DNA of 23,424 bases from Bacteroidales bacterium UBA6377 (GTDB taxonomy: Bacteria > Bacteroidota > Bacteroidia > Bacteroidales > UBA932). The position numbers and the translations under genes were made by a program. The notes under the pieces are model-generated. The model was not told where the DNA came from, made no database searches, and worked only from the letters and a program-made list of their open reading frames with translations. The stretch lies in the NCBI GenBank assembly GCA_002438805.1, contig DJQV01000001.1, positions 1 through 23,424 of the forward strand. The letters are read 5' to 3'. This document shows positions 1 to 7,878 of this stretch, in pieces (position 1 is the stretch's first letter; every line of letters starts with the position of its first letter).

Positions 1-2
1 GC

Positions 3-155
3 GAAGCCATCGGGGAGGCAAGAGGCAGAGCTGAAGGCAAGGCGGAAGAAAAATCCGCCATCGCCAGGCGGATGCTGGAAGATGGTGTCCCAGCGGAGAC
101 TGTGGCAAAATACTCCGGACTAAGTGCAGAAGAGGTGAGGGCAATTACTCGATAA
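3..155 (+). CDS. C-terminal tail of an Rpn-family PD-(D/E)XK nuclease/putative transposase (5' end outside window)
   Basis: An open frame enters from the left edge and ends at TAA 153-155, giving about 50 residues. The tail has a charged, Gly/Ala/Arg/Glu-rich helical stretch (EAIGEARGRAEGKAEEK) followed by a small helix-turn-helix-like end (MLEDGVPAETVAKYSGLSAE). This combination is typical of the C-terminus of Rpn-family recombination-promoting nucleases, which are common in multicopy form in Bacteroidales. The catalytic PD-(D/E)XK domain would lie upstream of the window, so activity cannot be judged. The gene converges on the minus-strand dehydrogenase gene. The family call rests on the tail pattern only. 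Confidence 0.55.
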   Translation, partial: EAIGEARGRAEGKAEEKSAIARRMLEDGVPAETVAKYSGLSAEEVRAITR

Positions 156-180
156 GTATTGGCGGTTGTTCACCATTATC

Positions 181-218
181 AAAAAGCTCCGGACATTTTT
201 ATATAAAGTATCCGGAGC
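181..218 (-). terminator. Rho-independent terminator of the minus-strand operon
   Basis: Read on the minus strand, GCTCCGGA (218-211) pairs perfectly with TCCGGAGC (193-186) across a 17-nt AT-rich loop and is followed at once by TTTTT (185-181). It lies about 64 bp beyond the stop of the zinc dehydrogenase gene, as expected for the end of the operon. The T-tract exists only on the minus strand, so it should not stop the Rpn-type transcript coming the other way. Confidence 0.75.
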
Positions 219-222
219 GCTT

Positions 223-267
223 AGAAGTTGTTTTAAATTTATGGCAAATTAATTCAAAACAACTTCT
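223..267. repeat. 12-bp inverted repeat between convergent genes
   Basis: AGAAGTTGTTTT (223-234) and AAAACAACTTCT (256-267) are perfect inverted copies around a 21-nt AT-rich centre. Neither strand shows a T-tract after the stem, so this is not an obvious terminator by itself. It could be a 3'-end stabilising hairpin for the minus-strand operon, or the scar of a small mobile unit. Confidence 0.5.
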
Positions 268-281
268 TCGATGTGTAGGGT

Positions 282-1559
282 TTAATCGAGACCCTCAGCG
301 TGTGAGAGGAGGTAGTCTTCTGCCTCGACGCTCCAGAGGCCGTTGTGGGCCTTGCAGATCTTGTCGAGTTCGGCGTAGACAGGGTTGGCCTCACCTTTCT
401 TGCCGAAGTCCGCGATGGCAGTGAGCGGCATCTCTATATGGGTGTAGATCAGCTTCTTTCCGCCAGGGACTGAAGGCAGGTTGAGCGTAGTCTCTATTAC
501 CGCGTTGAGGCCTCCGATATGGGTGACGAGACCTGCCGGATCCATACCCTTGCCCATCAGGTGCAGGGCTTCCTTCATGTCGTCAGTGTTGCCGCCGCTG
601 GTGCCCACGACATGGGTGGAGGCGTAGTGGACATTGTAGAAGTTGAGAGGGGCCTTGAAGTCGGCTCTGCTTGGGCCGGAGAAAAAGTTGAGACATCCGT
701 CAAATCCGAGGATGGCATCGGCCTGTTCCACCACGGCGGCCACAGGAGCCATCACGACGACTTCATCATAGCCCTCTCCTCCGGTGATCTCACGCAGCGC
801 AGCCACAGGGTCGGCGACCGCTCCGGTATTGATATAGCGCAGGTCAATGCCTCTGGAGGCTGCAAACTCCTTGGTGTAGAGCGTGGCAGCCCTGTCAAGA
901 CGGGTCTGGTCAATGTCGGTCACGACAAAGAGAGACGGATGCCTGTCCTCGCGGTGCAGCACATAGTTGATGCAGGCGAGCCCCATAGGACCGACACCTG
1001 CGAGGAGAGCCATCTTTCCCCCGTCCTTTATCTCCATGGAATGGACATAAGAACCTGGAGTAGTGTGGTAGCAGGCGTGCATGGCGCCGACCACGCAGGA
1101 CAGCGGCTCGCTCAGGGAAGCCGGGTAGAATCCCTCTCCCTTGTACGGAAGGAGGCATCCCTGCTCCATGACTTCTGCAGGGATGACCACATAAGTGGCA
1201 TCTCCACCGATATATTTATATGAGTATCCCGGTGCTGAAAGCACGCCCACGGGGCCGCCTTCATAGGTAAGGGCCGGCTGGATGGAGAACTTGTCTCCGG
1301 CCTTGAATTCGCCCTGCCATTTCTTCCCTACTTCCACGATCTCGCCTGCGAACTCGTGGCCGATGATGGTCGGGTTCTCAGCCACATCATCAGGAACCCT
1401 CTTGTGCTCAGGGCCTTGATGTGCGGCCTTGTATGATGACATGCAGATGCTGTCGCTGACCACCTTGGCCAGGATTTCATCTTCTTTGATCTGAGGGAGC
1501 TCGAATTCTTCAAGCCTCAGGTCGTCTTTTCCGTAAAGTCTTACTGCTTTTGTCTTCAT
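282..1559 (-). CDS. Zinc-binding alcohol/polyol dehydrogenase, SorE (L-sorbose-1-phosphate reductase)-like
   Basis: This 425-residue protein is a medium-chain dehydrogenase expected to interconvert a sugar or sugar phosphate and a polyol with NAD(P)(H) in the cytoplasm. Visible marks are Cys39 (SICMSS) and the GHE motif (His68-Glu69) as catalytic zinc ligands, an EPLSC segment near 151-155, and a Rossmann nucleotide-binding GVGPMG at 188-193. The four-Cys structural zinc cluster of classical alcohol dehydrogenases is not evident. The length and the long N-terminal catalytic lobe resemble SorE-type proteins rather than generic 350-residue ADHs. It is the last gene of the operon, 21 bp after the peptidase gene, with the terminator downstream. 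The true substrate is unknown; the SorE resemblance is from memory of the family. Confidence 0.75.
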   Translation of the reverse strand: MKTKAVRLYGKDDLRLEEFELPQIKEDEILAKVVSDSICMSSYKAAHQGPEHKRVPDDVAENPTIIGHEFAGEIVEVGKKWQGEFKAGDKFSIQPALTYEGGPVGVLSAPGYSYKYIGGDATYVVIPAEVMEQGCLLPYKGEGFYPASLSEPLSCVVGAMHACYHTTPGSYVHSMEIKDGGKMALLAGVGPMGLACINYVLHREDRHPSLFVVTDIDQTRLDRAATLYTKEFAASRGIDLRYINTGAVADPVAALREITGGEGYDEVVVMAPVAAVVEQADAILGFDGCLNFFSGPSRADFKAPLNFYNVHYASTHVVGTSGGNTDDMKEALHLMGKGMDPAGLVTHIGGLNAVIETTLNLPSVPGGKKLIYTHIEMPLTAIADFGKKGEANPVYAELDKICKAHNGLWSVEAEDYLLSHAEGLD

Positions 1560-1580
1560 TGTGGTATGGATAATTGATTG

Positions 1581-4500
1581 TCAGTTCTTGACAGGGGCTG
1601 CCGGGGTTGGCGGCAGGCTCTTGTAGTTCTTGAGTTCTTCCTTGAGCACCTCGACGGCCTTTTCGAGCTGGGCGTCCTTGCCGAGGTAGTCTTCGAACGG
1701 GTTGATGTCCACCTCTATGTCCGGATCGACACCATGCCCTTCGATGATCCACTCACCTTCAGTGGAGTATGAGGTGAAGAAAGGCGTGCGCATGTCCTGC
1801 CCGTCCACAAACTGCCTTGAGCCGGAGATGCCCACGATGCCGCCCCAGGAGCGCTTGCCGATGAGTTTGCCGAGCCCGAGTTTGCGGAACCCGTACGGGA
1901 AGAGGTCCCCGTCGGAAGAGGAGTACTTGTCGATGAGGCAGACTTTTGGCCCGTAGAAGGCTTCGTTAGGCACAGGGAGGTTGCTGCCGTTGCGGTACAT
2001 GCTCATCCTGTAGACTTCACGCTGCAGGCGTTCCAGAATCATAGGGGAGACGTTGCCGCCGCCGTTCATGCGGTCATCGATGATGAGCGCTTTCTTGTCG
2101 AGCTGGGTGTAGAAGAGTTTGGTGAACATGTCAAGGCCTTCCACGCTCATGTCAGGGATGTGGATGTAGCCGATCTCCCCGCCGGAGAGACGGTCAACTT
2201 TCTCGATATTGCCCTGCACCCACTCGTAGTATGCCAGTTGCGACTCGTCGCCGACCGGCTTCAGGTATACGGGACGTGCGTCTTTGCCGGAGGCGGATGA
2301 TGCTATCTTGACTTCCACTGTCGAGCCGACCTTGCCGATGAGGGCCTGTCCGATGTCTGTGAGGTCGGATGAAGGTATGCCGTTGACCTCTACGATGTAT
2401 TCTCCGACCTTGGCGTTGACTCCCGGAGCCCGCAGCGGGCATATCAGCGACTCGTCCCAGTCCGCTCCGCGGAATATCTTCTCGATACGGAATGCCCTGG
2501 TCTTGGCATCCCTTGAGTACTGTGCACCGAGGAGACCGGTCTTGATGCGCGGGATCTCAGGGCTTTCGCCGGATGTGATGTAGGCATGGCCCACGTTGAG
2601 CTCTCCTATCATCTCGCCGATGAGGTAGGTGAGGTCGTCGCGGTGGTTGACGTAAGGGAGCATCTGACCATACTTGTCGTGGATATGGTTCCAGTCGGCA
2701 CCGTGCATGTTCTCGACATAGAAATTATCACGGGTGATGCGCCAACTTTCGTCGAAAATCTGTTTCCACTCGGCCTTGTGGTCAACCATCATGTCCATCT
2801 CGTCTACCGGCACGGCATCGGCCTTGCCGGCCGGGCTGCCGAAGGCGACAACCTTGAAGTCCTTGCCATCGCGTATGAGGGCTTTCTTCCCGTCAGGGGT
2901 AACGGATACCGGCATTTCCGACGGGCCGTCAGAAGTCTTGAGCGACTTGAGGTCAAGGATCTTCAGACCGCGTTTGCCCGCAGACATTGCACTATAGTAG
3001 AGCTTGTCGTCCTTTGAGAGGATCAGGCGGTAGCGGCCGGCATCCAGAGGCAGGGCCGTGATCCTGGTGCCTATTCCGTCGAGGTCTATTCTCATCGTGG
3101 CGGCCTCAAGCTTTTCGGCCTTCTTTCCGCCCTTTTTGTCCGACTTTGCGGCAGTCTGCTCTGTCTCCGCTCCGTCTGCTCTGAATGTCAAAGGGTTAGG
3201 AGTGTCCTTACTCAGAGGGACGATGAACACATAGTCGTAGACCCCGTATCCGGCATTCCACTCCACGCTTGAGTACTGGGCTCTGAAGTCGCGTGCGGAG
3301 GTGAAGAAGAGATATTTGCCGTCCTGCGAGAACATCGGGGAGGAGGCGTCGTACCAGCGGTCCGTCACCTGATAGCTCTTGCGTGCCTTGATGTCATAGA
3401 GGAAGACGGCGCTTACCCTGTTTGGAAGGGCGGTCGTGTAGGTCGCCCAGCTGCCGTCTTTGGAGAGTGAGAATGAGCGGTATCCGCCAAGGTCACTCAC
3501 AAGGATGCGGTCGAGCTTGCCAGTGTTGAGGTCAAGTTCGTAGATGTCACGTTTCTCTGTGCCGAAATAGAGTTTGGACCCGTCCGCGCTCCAGTCCAGA
3601 AGATTCGGGTAACCGTCCTTGAACGAGGTCATGCACTTCGCTTCCTGAGGCTTGTCAGCTGGAGCGGTGTAGATCTGATATTCTCCGCTGATGTCTGATA
3701 TCCAGGCGATGCGACTCCCGTCAGGGCTCCAGTCGGCATCCCTTTCGTGGGACTGTGGCGAGCGGGAGAGGTTGAAGACAGGGCCTTTGGCGGCAGGGAG
3801 GGAGTAGATGTCTCCACGGGCCACTGCAAGTATCCGCTCCCCGTCCGGAGAGAGGCTGACGCTGCTCAACGAACCGCCCACCTTGCGGTATCCGGAGCGG
3901 CTGTAGATGTCATCGTCCGCGAGGCTGATGCTGACTTTTTCGGCCTTGCCGCCCTTGTGGACGTCATATTTGTAGATATATCCGCCGTTTTCGAATACTA
4001 TCCAGTCCTGTGAGAAGGACGGGAACTTGCAGTCATACTCGGTGAAGTCCGTGACCTTGCTTGTCTGCCTGCTGCGGGTGTCATAGACGAATAGATTCAT
4101 CGTCCTGTCGCGGTCGGAGAGGTAGTAGATCTTGTCTCCAACCCACATCGGGAAGATGTCCTGGGCATCGTTGTCCGTGATCTTCTCCAGATTCGTGGTG
4201 CCGACGGTGTTGATCCAGATGTCATCGGCCTGACCGCCGCGGTAGTATTTCCACGTGCGGAACTCGCGGAACATCCTGTTCAGCGCAAGTTTGCTTCCGT
4301 CCGGAGAGTATGAGCAGAAACCGCCCTCCGATGTCGGGATGATCTGCGGTGTGCCTCCAGCGGCATCCACCAGACAGAGATTGCCCCTCAGCCCGCTGAA
4401 GCAGTACTGCTTGCTGCGGTAGACAATCCGGCTTCCGTCCGGAGTCCAGCCCATCACTATGTTGTTGGGCCCCATCCTTTCGCCGACCTGATCCCTGCCC

Positions 4501-4823
4501 ACGAGGGCGGAATAGGTGACGCGGTGCGGCTCGCCGCCCGTTACGGGCATTGTATATACTTCAGTATTACCGTCGTACTGGCCGGTGAACGCTATTGTCC
4601 TGCCGTCCGGGGAAATTCTCGGGAAGCACTCGTATCCCACATCTGATGTGAGTTTTATGGCTGCGCCGCCGTTGATGCCCACCCGGTAGAGGTTGCCCGC
4701 GTAGCTGAAGACGATGTTGTCCCCGCCGACGGCGGGAAATCTGAGCAGCCTTGCCTCCTGGGCAGCCGCTCCTGCCGAAAGCGAGATGGTCGCCACGGCC
4801 AGTACAAACAGTAATCTTTTCAT
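1581..4823 (-). CDS. Secreted tricorn-type S41 peptidase (double beta-propeller, PDZ, S41 core)
   Basis: The protein has 1080 residues and starts with a signal peptide (about 1-22, ending ...AGAAAQ), so it acts outside the cytoplasm. Residues about 25-330 and 330-660 hold repeated SPDG/TPDG/SxDG beta-propeller blades of the TolB/WD40 type; a Lys-rich linker lies at 555-572. The core has the tricorn marks: GELNVGH with His746, a PDZ-like region about 775-860, the NGGGN oxyanion region at 920-924, nucleophile Ser970 in SSSDGDLFPYGF, and acidic residues near 1022-1024. All catalytic positions look intact and the length is normal for the family. Tricorn proteins trim peptides released by larger proteases. 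It sits 10 bp after the aldolase gene and 21 bp before the dehydrogenase, an odd place for a peptidase. Confidence 0.9.
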   Translation of the reverse strand: MKRLLFVLAVATISLSAGAAAQEARLLRFPAVGGDNIVFSYAGNLYRVGINGGAAIKLTSDVGYECFPRISPDGRTIAFTGQYDGNTEVYTMPVTGGEPHRVTYSALVGRDQVGERMGPNNIVMGWTPDGSRIVYRSKQYCFSGLRGNLCLVDAAGGTPQIIPTSEGGFCSYSPDGSKLALNRMFREFRTWKYYRGGQADDIWINTVGTTNLEKITDNDAQDIFPMWVGDKIYYLSDRDRTMNLFVYDTRSRQTSKVTDFTEYDCKFPSFSQDWIVFENGGYIYKYDVHKGGKAEKVSISLADDDIYSRSGYRKVGGSLSSVSLSPDGERILAVARGDIYSLPAAKGPVFNLSRSPQSHERDADWSPDGSRIAWISDISGEYQIYTAPADKPQEAKCMTSFKDGYPNLLDWSADGSKLYFGTEKRDIYELDLNTGKLDRILVSDLGGYRSFSLSKDGSWATYTTALPNRVSAVFLYDIKARKSYQVTDRWYDASSPMFSQDGKYLFFTSARDFRAQYSSVEWNAGYGVYDYVFIVPLSKDTPNPLTFRADGAETEQTAAKSDKKGGKKAEKLEAATMRIDLDGIGTRITALPLDAGRYRLILSKDDKLYYSAMSAGKRGLKILDLKSLKTSDGPSEMPVSVTPDGKKALIRDGKDFKVVAFGSPAGKADAVPVDEMDMMVDHKAEWKQIFDESWRITRDNFYVENMHGADWNHIHDKYGQMLPYVNHRDDLTYLIGEMIGELNVGHAYITSGESPEIPRIKTGLLGAQYSRDAKTRAFRIEKIFRGADWDESLICPLRAPGVNAKVGEYIVEVNGIPSSDLTDIGQALIGKVGSTVEVKIASSASGKDARPVYLKPVGDESQLAYYEWVQGNIEKVDRLSGGEIGYIHIPDMSVEGLDMFTKLFYTQLDKKALIIDDRMNGGGNVSPMILERLQREVYRMSMYRNGSNLPVPNEAFYGPKVCLIDKYSSSDGDLFPYGFRKLGLGKLIGKRSWGGIVGISGSRQFVDGQDMRTPFFTSYSTEGEWIIEGHGVDPDIEVDINPFEDYLGKDAQLEKAVEVLKEELKNYKSLPPTPAAPVKN

Positions 4824-4833
4824 TGTAAATGGT

Positions 4834-6783
4834 TTATGCTAACATTACCTGACCTCCGGTCACAGGGATCGCCTGGCCGGTCTCTCCAGTCTGCTCGACG
4901 GCGTAGAGGATGGCTTTGGTGACGTCTTCCGGATTGCAGCCCTTGCGCATTGGCACCTGGCTGAGGTAGTAGTCCTTGACATCCTGTACGGTCTTGGCTC
5001 CCGGCACCTTGCCTGCCGCGAGGTACTGCACGAAGAGTCCGTTCTCGGGATTGCTCCAGAGCGGTCCGTCGTAGAAGTTGCCTGGGCAGATGGAGTTGAC
5101 CTTGACGCGGTATGGAGCCAGCTCAAGGGCGAAGCTCTGCGTAAGACCGATGCCGCCGAATTTGCCGCCGGCGTATGCGAAATTGGCCTTGGAGCCGCGC
5201 AGGCCGGATTTGGAGTTGACCTGTACGATGTCGGCGAAGTAGTCCGGATCCCAGGCGGTCTCGATCTTCATCAGGTGGCTTGCCACCTTGGCGCAGAAGA
5301 AGTAGGCCTTGTAGTTGATGTCGGTGACGAACTCGAAGTTCTCTGGGGTCATCGCCTCAAGGCCTCCGGCCCTGAGCACGCCGGCGTTGGAGACGAACAC
5401 GTCAAGAGCGCCGAAGTTGAGCACCGTCTGCCTTATGAGGTTGTGCAGGCTGTCCATGTCCGCCACGTTGGTCTTGACGAAGATGGCGCGGTTGTTACCT
5501 GCGATGGCGTTGAAACTGTCGGCGGTCTTCTGTCCCACAGCCTCGTTGAGGTCGGCGACCACGATGTTGGCCCCTTCCTTCATAAGGTTGCGCGCGATGC
5601 CCTCGCCGAAGCCCTGGGCGGCGCCGGTAACGATGATGGTCTTGCCCTCAACGCGTCCGCGGGAGGCTGATGCGCTCACCTTGCGGCGGTAGTTCTCCAC
5701 TTCCCAGTTGTCGATGAATTCGATCTGGCGCTTTGTCATCGGATGCTGTCCGCCGAAGCATTCGGCGTACCATGCGATCTTGACCGCATCCATGAATACG
5801 TCTGTGATGATCTGCGCGTTCTTTGCGCTGTCACCGGCTGCCAGAAGCCCTATTCCCTTGATGAGGATGATTTTAGGGGTGTGGCCGCGCCTTGCGATGT
5901 ACTTCTCGATCTTCTTCTCGGCCAGTTTGGCGATGTCCTCGCCTTCAGAGGGCTCGATGAAGATGTATTCAGACTTGCAGTAGACGATGCCGTCCGGGGT
6001 GAAAGGGGAGAGGACGCTCTCCGCCTGTTCCATCATCGATTCGAGCAGGGCGGAGTTCGTGACCTTGAGGGTTTTGAGCCCGCGTCCGGAGCGGCTGAGA
6101 ATCATCCTTATGGCAGGGACGACCTCACTTGCGCAATCGCATATCCCGGCCTCTCCTTCCGGAAGTGGCTTTACCTGCTTTTCGAGAGTTGAGAGCACGG
6201 ATTCGTAGATCTTCTCTATCTCTTCAGTGCTGTCGGCTCCCACGAAGATGCCATGATTCTGCAGGAATATCACCTTGGGCTCATGTCCGTTGGCCTTTTT
6301 ATAGGCCTGAATCTTGTCGTAGACTTTCTTGAAGAGGGTGTACCCCGGGTCGGTGTAACCTATGTAGAGGGCCTCCGGGAAGAGTTCTTTGCATTTGTCT
6401 TCAGCCTGTGCGGAGCACATGAGGCCTCCTACGAGAGTAGGGTGGAGGTGCACCACATAAGAGAATCCCATGCAGTCGTGCAGGGATGTCTCCACTGAAG
6501 GCCTGCGGTCTTTGGTGATGCAGGCGGCAGCCAGATCATTCTTGACCTGATCTTCGCGCTCTGCGGCATCGGAGCTGTATTTCTTTTTGTTCATCGGATC
6601 GAGCAGCGCCCTGTTGAGCACTGCGAACCCGTCTTCCGTGATGGTGGATAGAGACTGTCCGCTGGCTTTTATCCAGAGCCTCTCCGAGTCCTTGTAGGAG
6701 GTGTTGCCGCCCCCTGCGATCACGAAGCGCGGATCGGCGCCGAACTTGCGGGATATGGCTATTAGTGAGTCTATTTCTTTCAT
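4834..6783 (-). CDS. Bifunctional class II aldolase / short-chain dehydrogenase (RhaEW-like fusion)
   Basis: This is a 649-residue cytoplasmic fusion. Residues 1-220 form a class II (zinc) aldolase/epimerase domain: GGGNTSYKD at 24-32 for phosphate binding, Glu98, HLH at 112-114 and His177 (QNHGIF) as metal ligands. Residues 380-649 form an SDR domain with TGAAQGFG at 386-393, Asp411 after the second strand (NAD preference), NAG at 466-468, Ser526, and the YAGGK Tyr537/Lys541 pair. All catalytic residues are present. RhaEW of Bacillus splits rhamnulose-1-phosphate and oxidises lactaldehyde; this protein shares the architecture, but the substrate here is unproven. Its ATG overlaps the stop of the PHP gene (ATGA), so translation is likely coupled. 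Confidence 0.88.
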   Translation of the reverse strand: MKEIDSLIAISRKFGADPRFVIAGGGNTSYKDSERLWIKASGQSLSTITEDGFAVLNRALLDPMNKKKYSSDAAEREDQVKNDLAAACITKDRRPSVETSLHDCMGFSYVVHLHPTLVGGLMCSAQAEDKCKELFPEALYIGYTDPGYTLFKKVYDKIQAYKKANGHEPKVIFLQNHGIFVGADSTEEIEKIYESVLSTLEKQVKPLPEGEAGICDCASEVVPAIRMILSRSGRGLKTLKVTNSALLESMMEQAESVLSPFTPDGIVYCKSEYIFIEPSEGEDIAKLAEKKIEKYIARRGHTPKIILIKGIGLLAAGDSAKNAQIITDVFMDAVKIAWYAECFGGQHPMTKRQIEFIDNWEVENYRRKVSASASRGRVEGKTIIVTGAAQGFGEGIARNLMKEGANIVVADLNEAVGQKTADSFNAIAGNNRAIFVKTNVADMDSLHNLIRQTVLNFGALDVFVSNAGVLRAGGLEAMTPENFEFVTDINYKAYFFCAKVASHLMKIETAWDPDYFADIVQVNSKSGLRGSKANFAYAGGKFGGIGLTQSFALELAPYRVKVNSICPGNFYDGPLWSNPENGLFVQYLAAGKVPGAKTVQDVKDYYLSQVPMRKGCNPEDVTKAILYAVEQTGETGQAIPVTGGQVMLA

Positions 6784-7877
6784 TCTGTTATCGTTTTAGT
6801 GATGATGGCATCCCCGTGCTCGAATGTATCGAGCCCGTTCTGGTGGGCTGCCACGAAGCATGCGCCACGGTAGTTGATGCCGCGAAGCTTGTCAGACAGG
6901 CCGGAGCGGTCACGGGTGCGGAGTTTTATCGGTTCCAGTGCCGGGGTGTTGTGCTCCGAGCCGAAGGTGACGATGAAGCCCTCGTCTTCCAGATAGCCGG
7001 CATAGCTCTCGAGCACTGCCGTGCTGTTGCGTGTGGTTATGAATTCGCAGGAGCGTATTCCCCTCTTCTTGAGGATGTCGGCACATTTTTGCAGGTCTTC
7101 CTCGAAGTCGGTGAAACCGCCTTTGGCGTCATCTGCAAGGAAGGGATAGGTCGGTATGCCGCCTGCCGCCTCGATGATGCGCTGCACTGTCTCCATAGGG
7201 AGGAATGCTTTCGGGTCTTCCGGCACGAAAGCTGCGCCGCCTGCCTTGAGCAGTTTGCCCCGGATTTCATTCTCCACGGCCGCTGCGTCTGAAAGATTGC
7301 TCTTGAGGTCCTTACCGGCGAACAGCCTGCGGTAGAAGTCAAGTTTGTCGGCATCGGAGTCGAATCTGGAATCGATGGCGAGTCTGAGAGCTTTTGCAAG
7401 GTGTCTTTCGCGGATGGAGCCGCGCGTGAGCTCTTTCCCGATCTTCGTGAAGGAAAGGTTGAATCCCGCCCCGATGCTGTCGAGCCAGGAGTTGAGCTTT
7501 GCGCACATCCTGCCGACCTGGGAATTGGACTCCGCCTTGACATCGGCGAGCATCCTGGCCTCTGCGCCTGAAAGGGTCACGGGGTGATTGAGTCCTTTGC
7601 CGCTGAGGTAGGTGCGTCCCGGGTTGTTCGGGTCGTTGACCCTTACGCCTGCCGCCTGATCCTCCACGTTGAGAGAGATGAATTCTATGTTGAAAAGAGG
7701 GAAGAGGTGGCGTCTGCCACACTCTTCGCTCCACTGTCTATACCCGTCGAGGGAATAAAAATCGTTGATGCCTACCACTTTCACCCCTTCTTCAGCGGCC
7801 ATGTCGAGTGCCTGGCTGACACTGTCGAAGGCGCTGAAGGAGTATGGTGTGTGGAGGTGTGCATTGACATCGGTCAT
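6780..7877 (-). CDS. PHP-domain metal-dependent hydrolase/phosphatase
   Basis: A PHP-superfamily protein of 365 residues. Motif 1 is HLHTPYSF starting at His7; further metal-site candidates are INDFYSLDGY (Asp where family members often have TDH), FNIEF (Glu) and FGSEHNTP near residue 320. PHP enzymes hydrolyse phosphoesters using a di- or trinuclear metal centre. I chose the ATG at 7877-7875, one base after the E1 stop; it follows an AAGAAGG stretch and puts the metal motif right at the N-terminus. A GTG at 7886 would add three residues and overlap E1 by 8 bases. Its position between the dehydrogenase complex and the aldolase suggests a small phosphorylated metabolite as substrate, but that is inference. 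Confidence 0.72.
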   Translation of the reverse strand: MTDVNAHLHTPYSFSAFDSVSQALDMAAEEGVKVVGINDFYSLDGYRQWSEECGRRHLFPLFNIEFISLNVEDQAAGVRVNDPNNPGRTYLSGKGLNHPVTLSGAEARMLADVKAESNSQVGRMCAKLNSWLDSIGAGFNLSFTKIGKELTRGSIRERHLAKALRLAIDSRFDSDADKLDFYRRLFAGKDLKSNLSDAAAVENEIRGKLLKAGGAAFVPEDPKAFLPMETVQRIIEAAGGIPTYPFLADDAKGGFTDFEEDLQKCADILKKRGIRSCEFITTRNSTAVLESYAGYLEDEGFIVTFGSEHNTPALEPIKLRTRDRSGLSDKLRGINYRGACFVAAHQNGLDTFEHGDAIITKTITE

Positions 7878-7878
7878 A

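Noticed and set aside
519..1223. Long plus-strand open frame opposite the zinc dehydrogenase gene.
   Set aside because: It is antisense to a well-supported gene, has no recognisable domain and reflects high-GC codon bias; the same applies to other long opposite-strand frames in this window.
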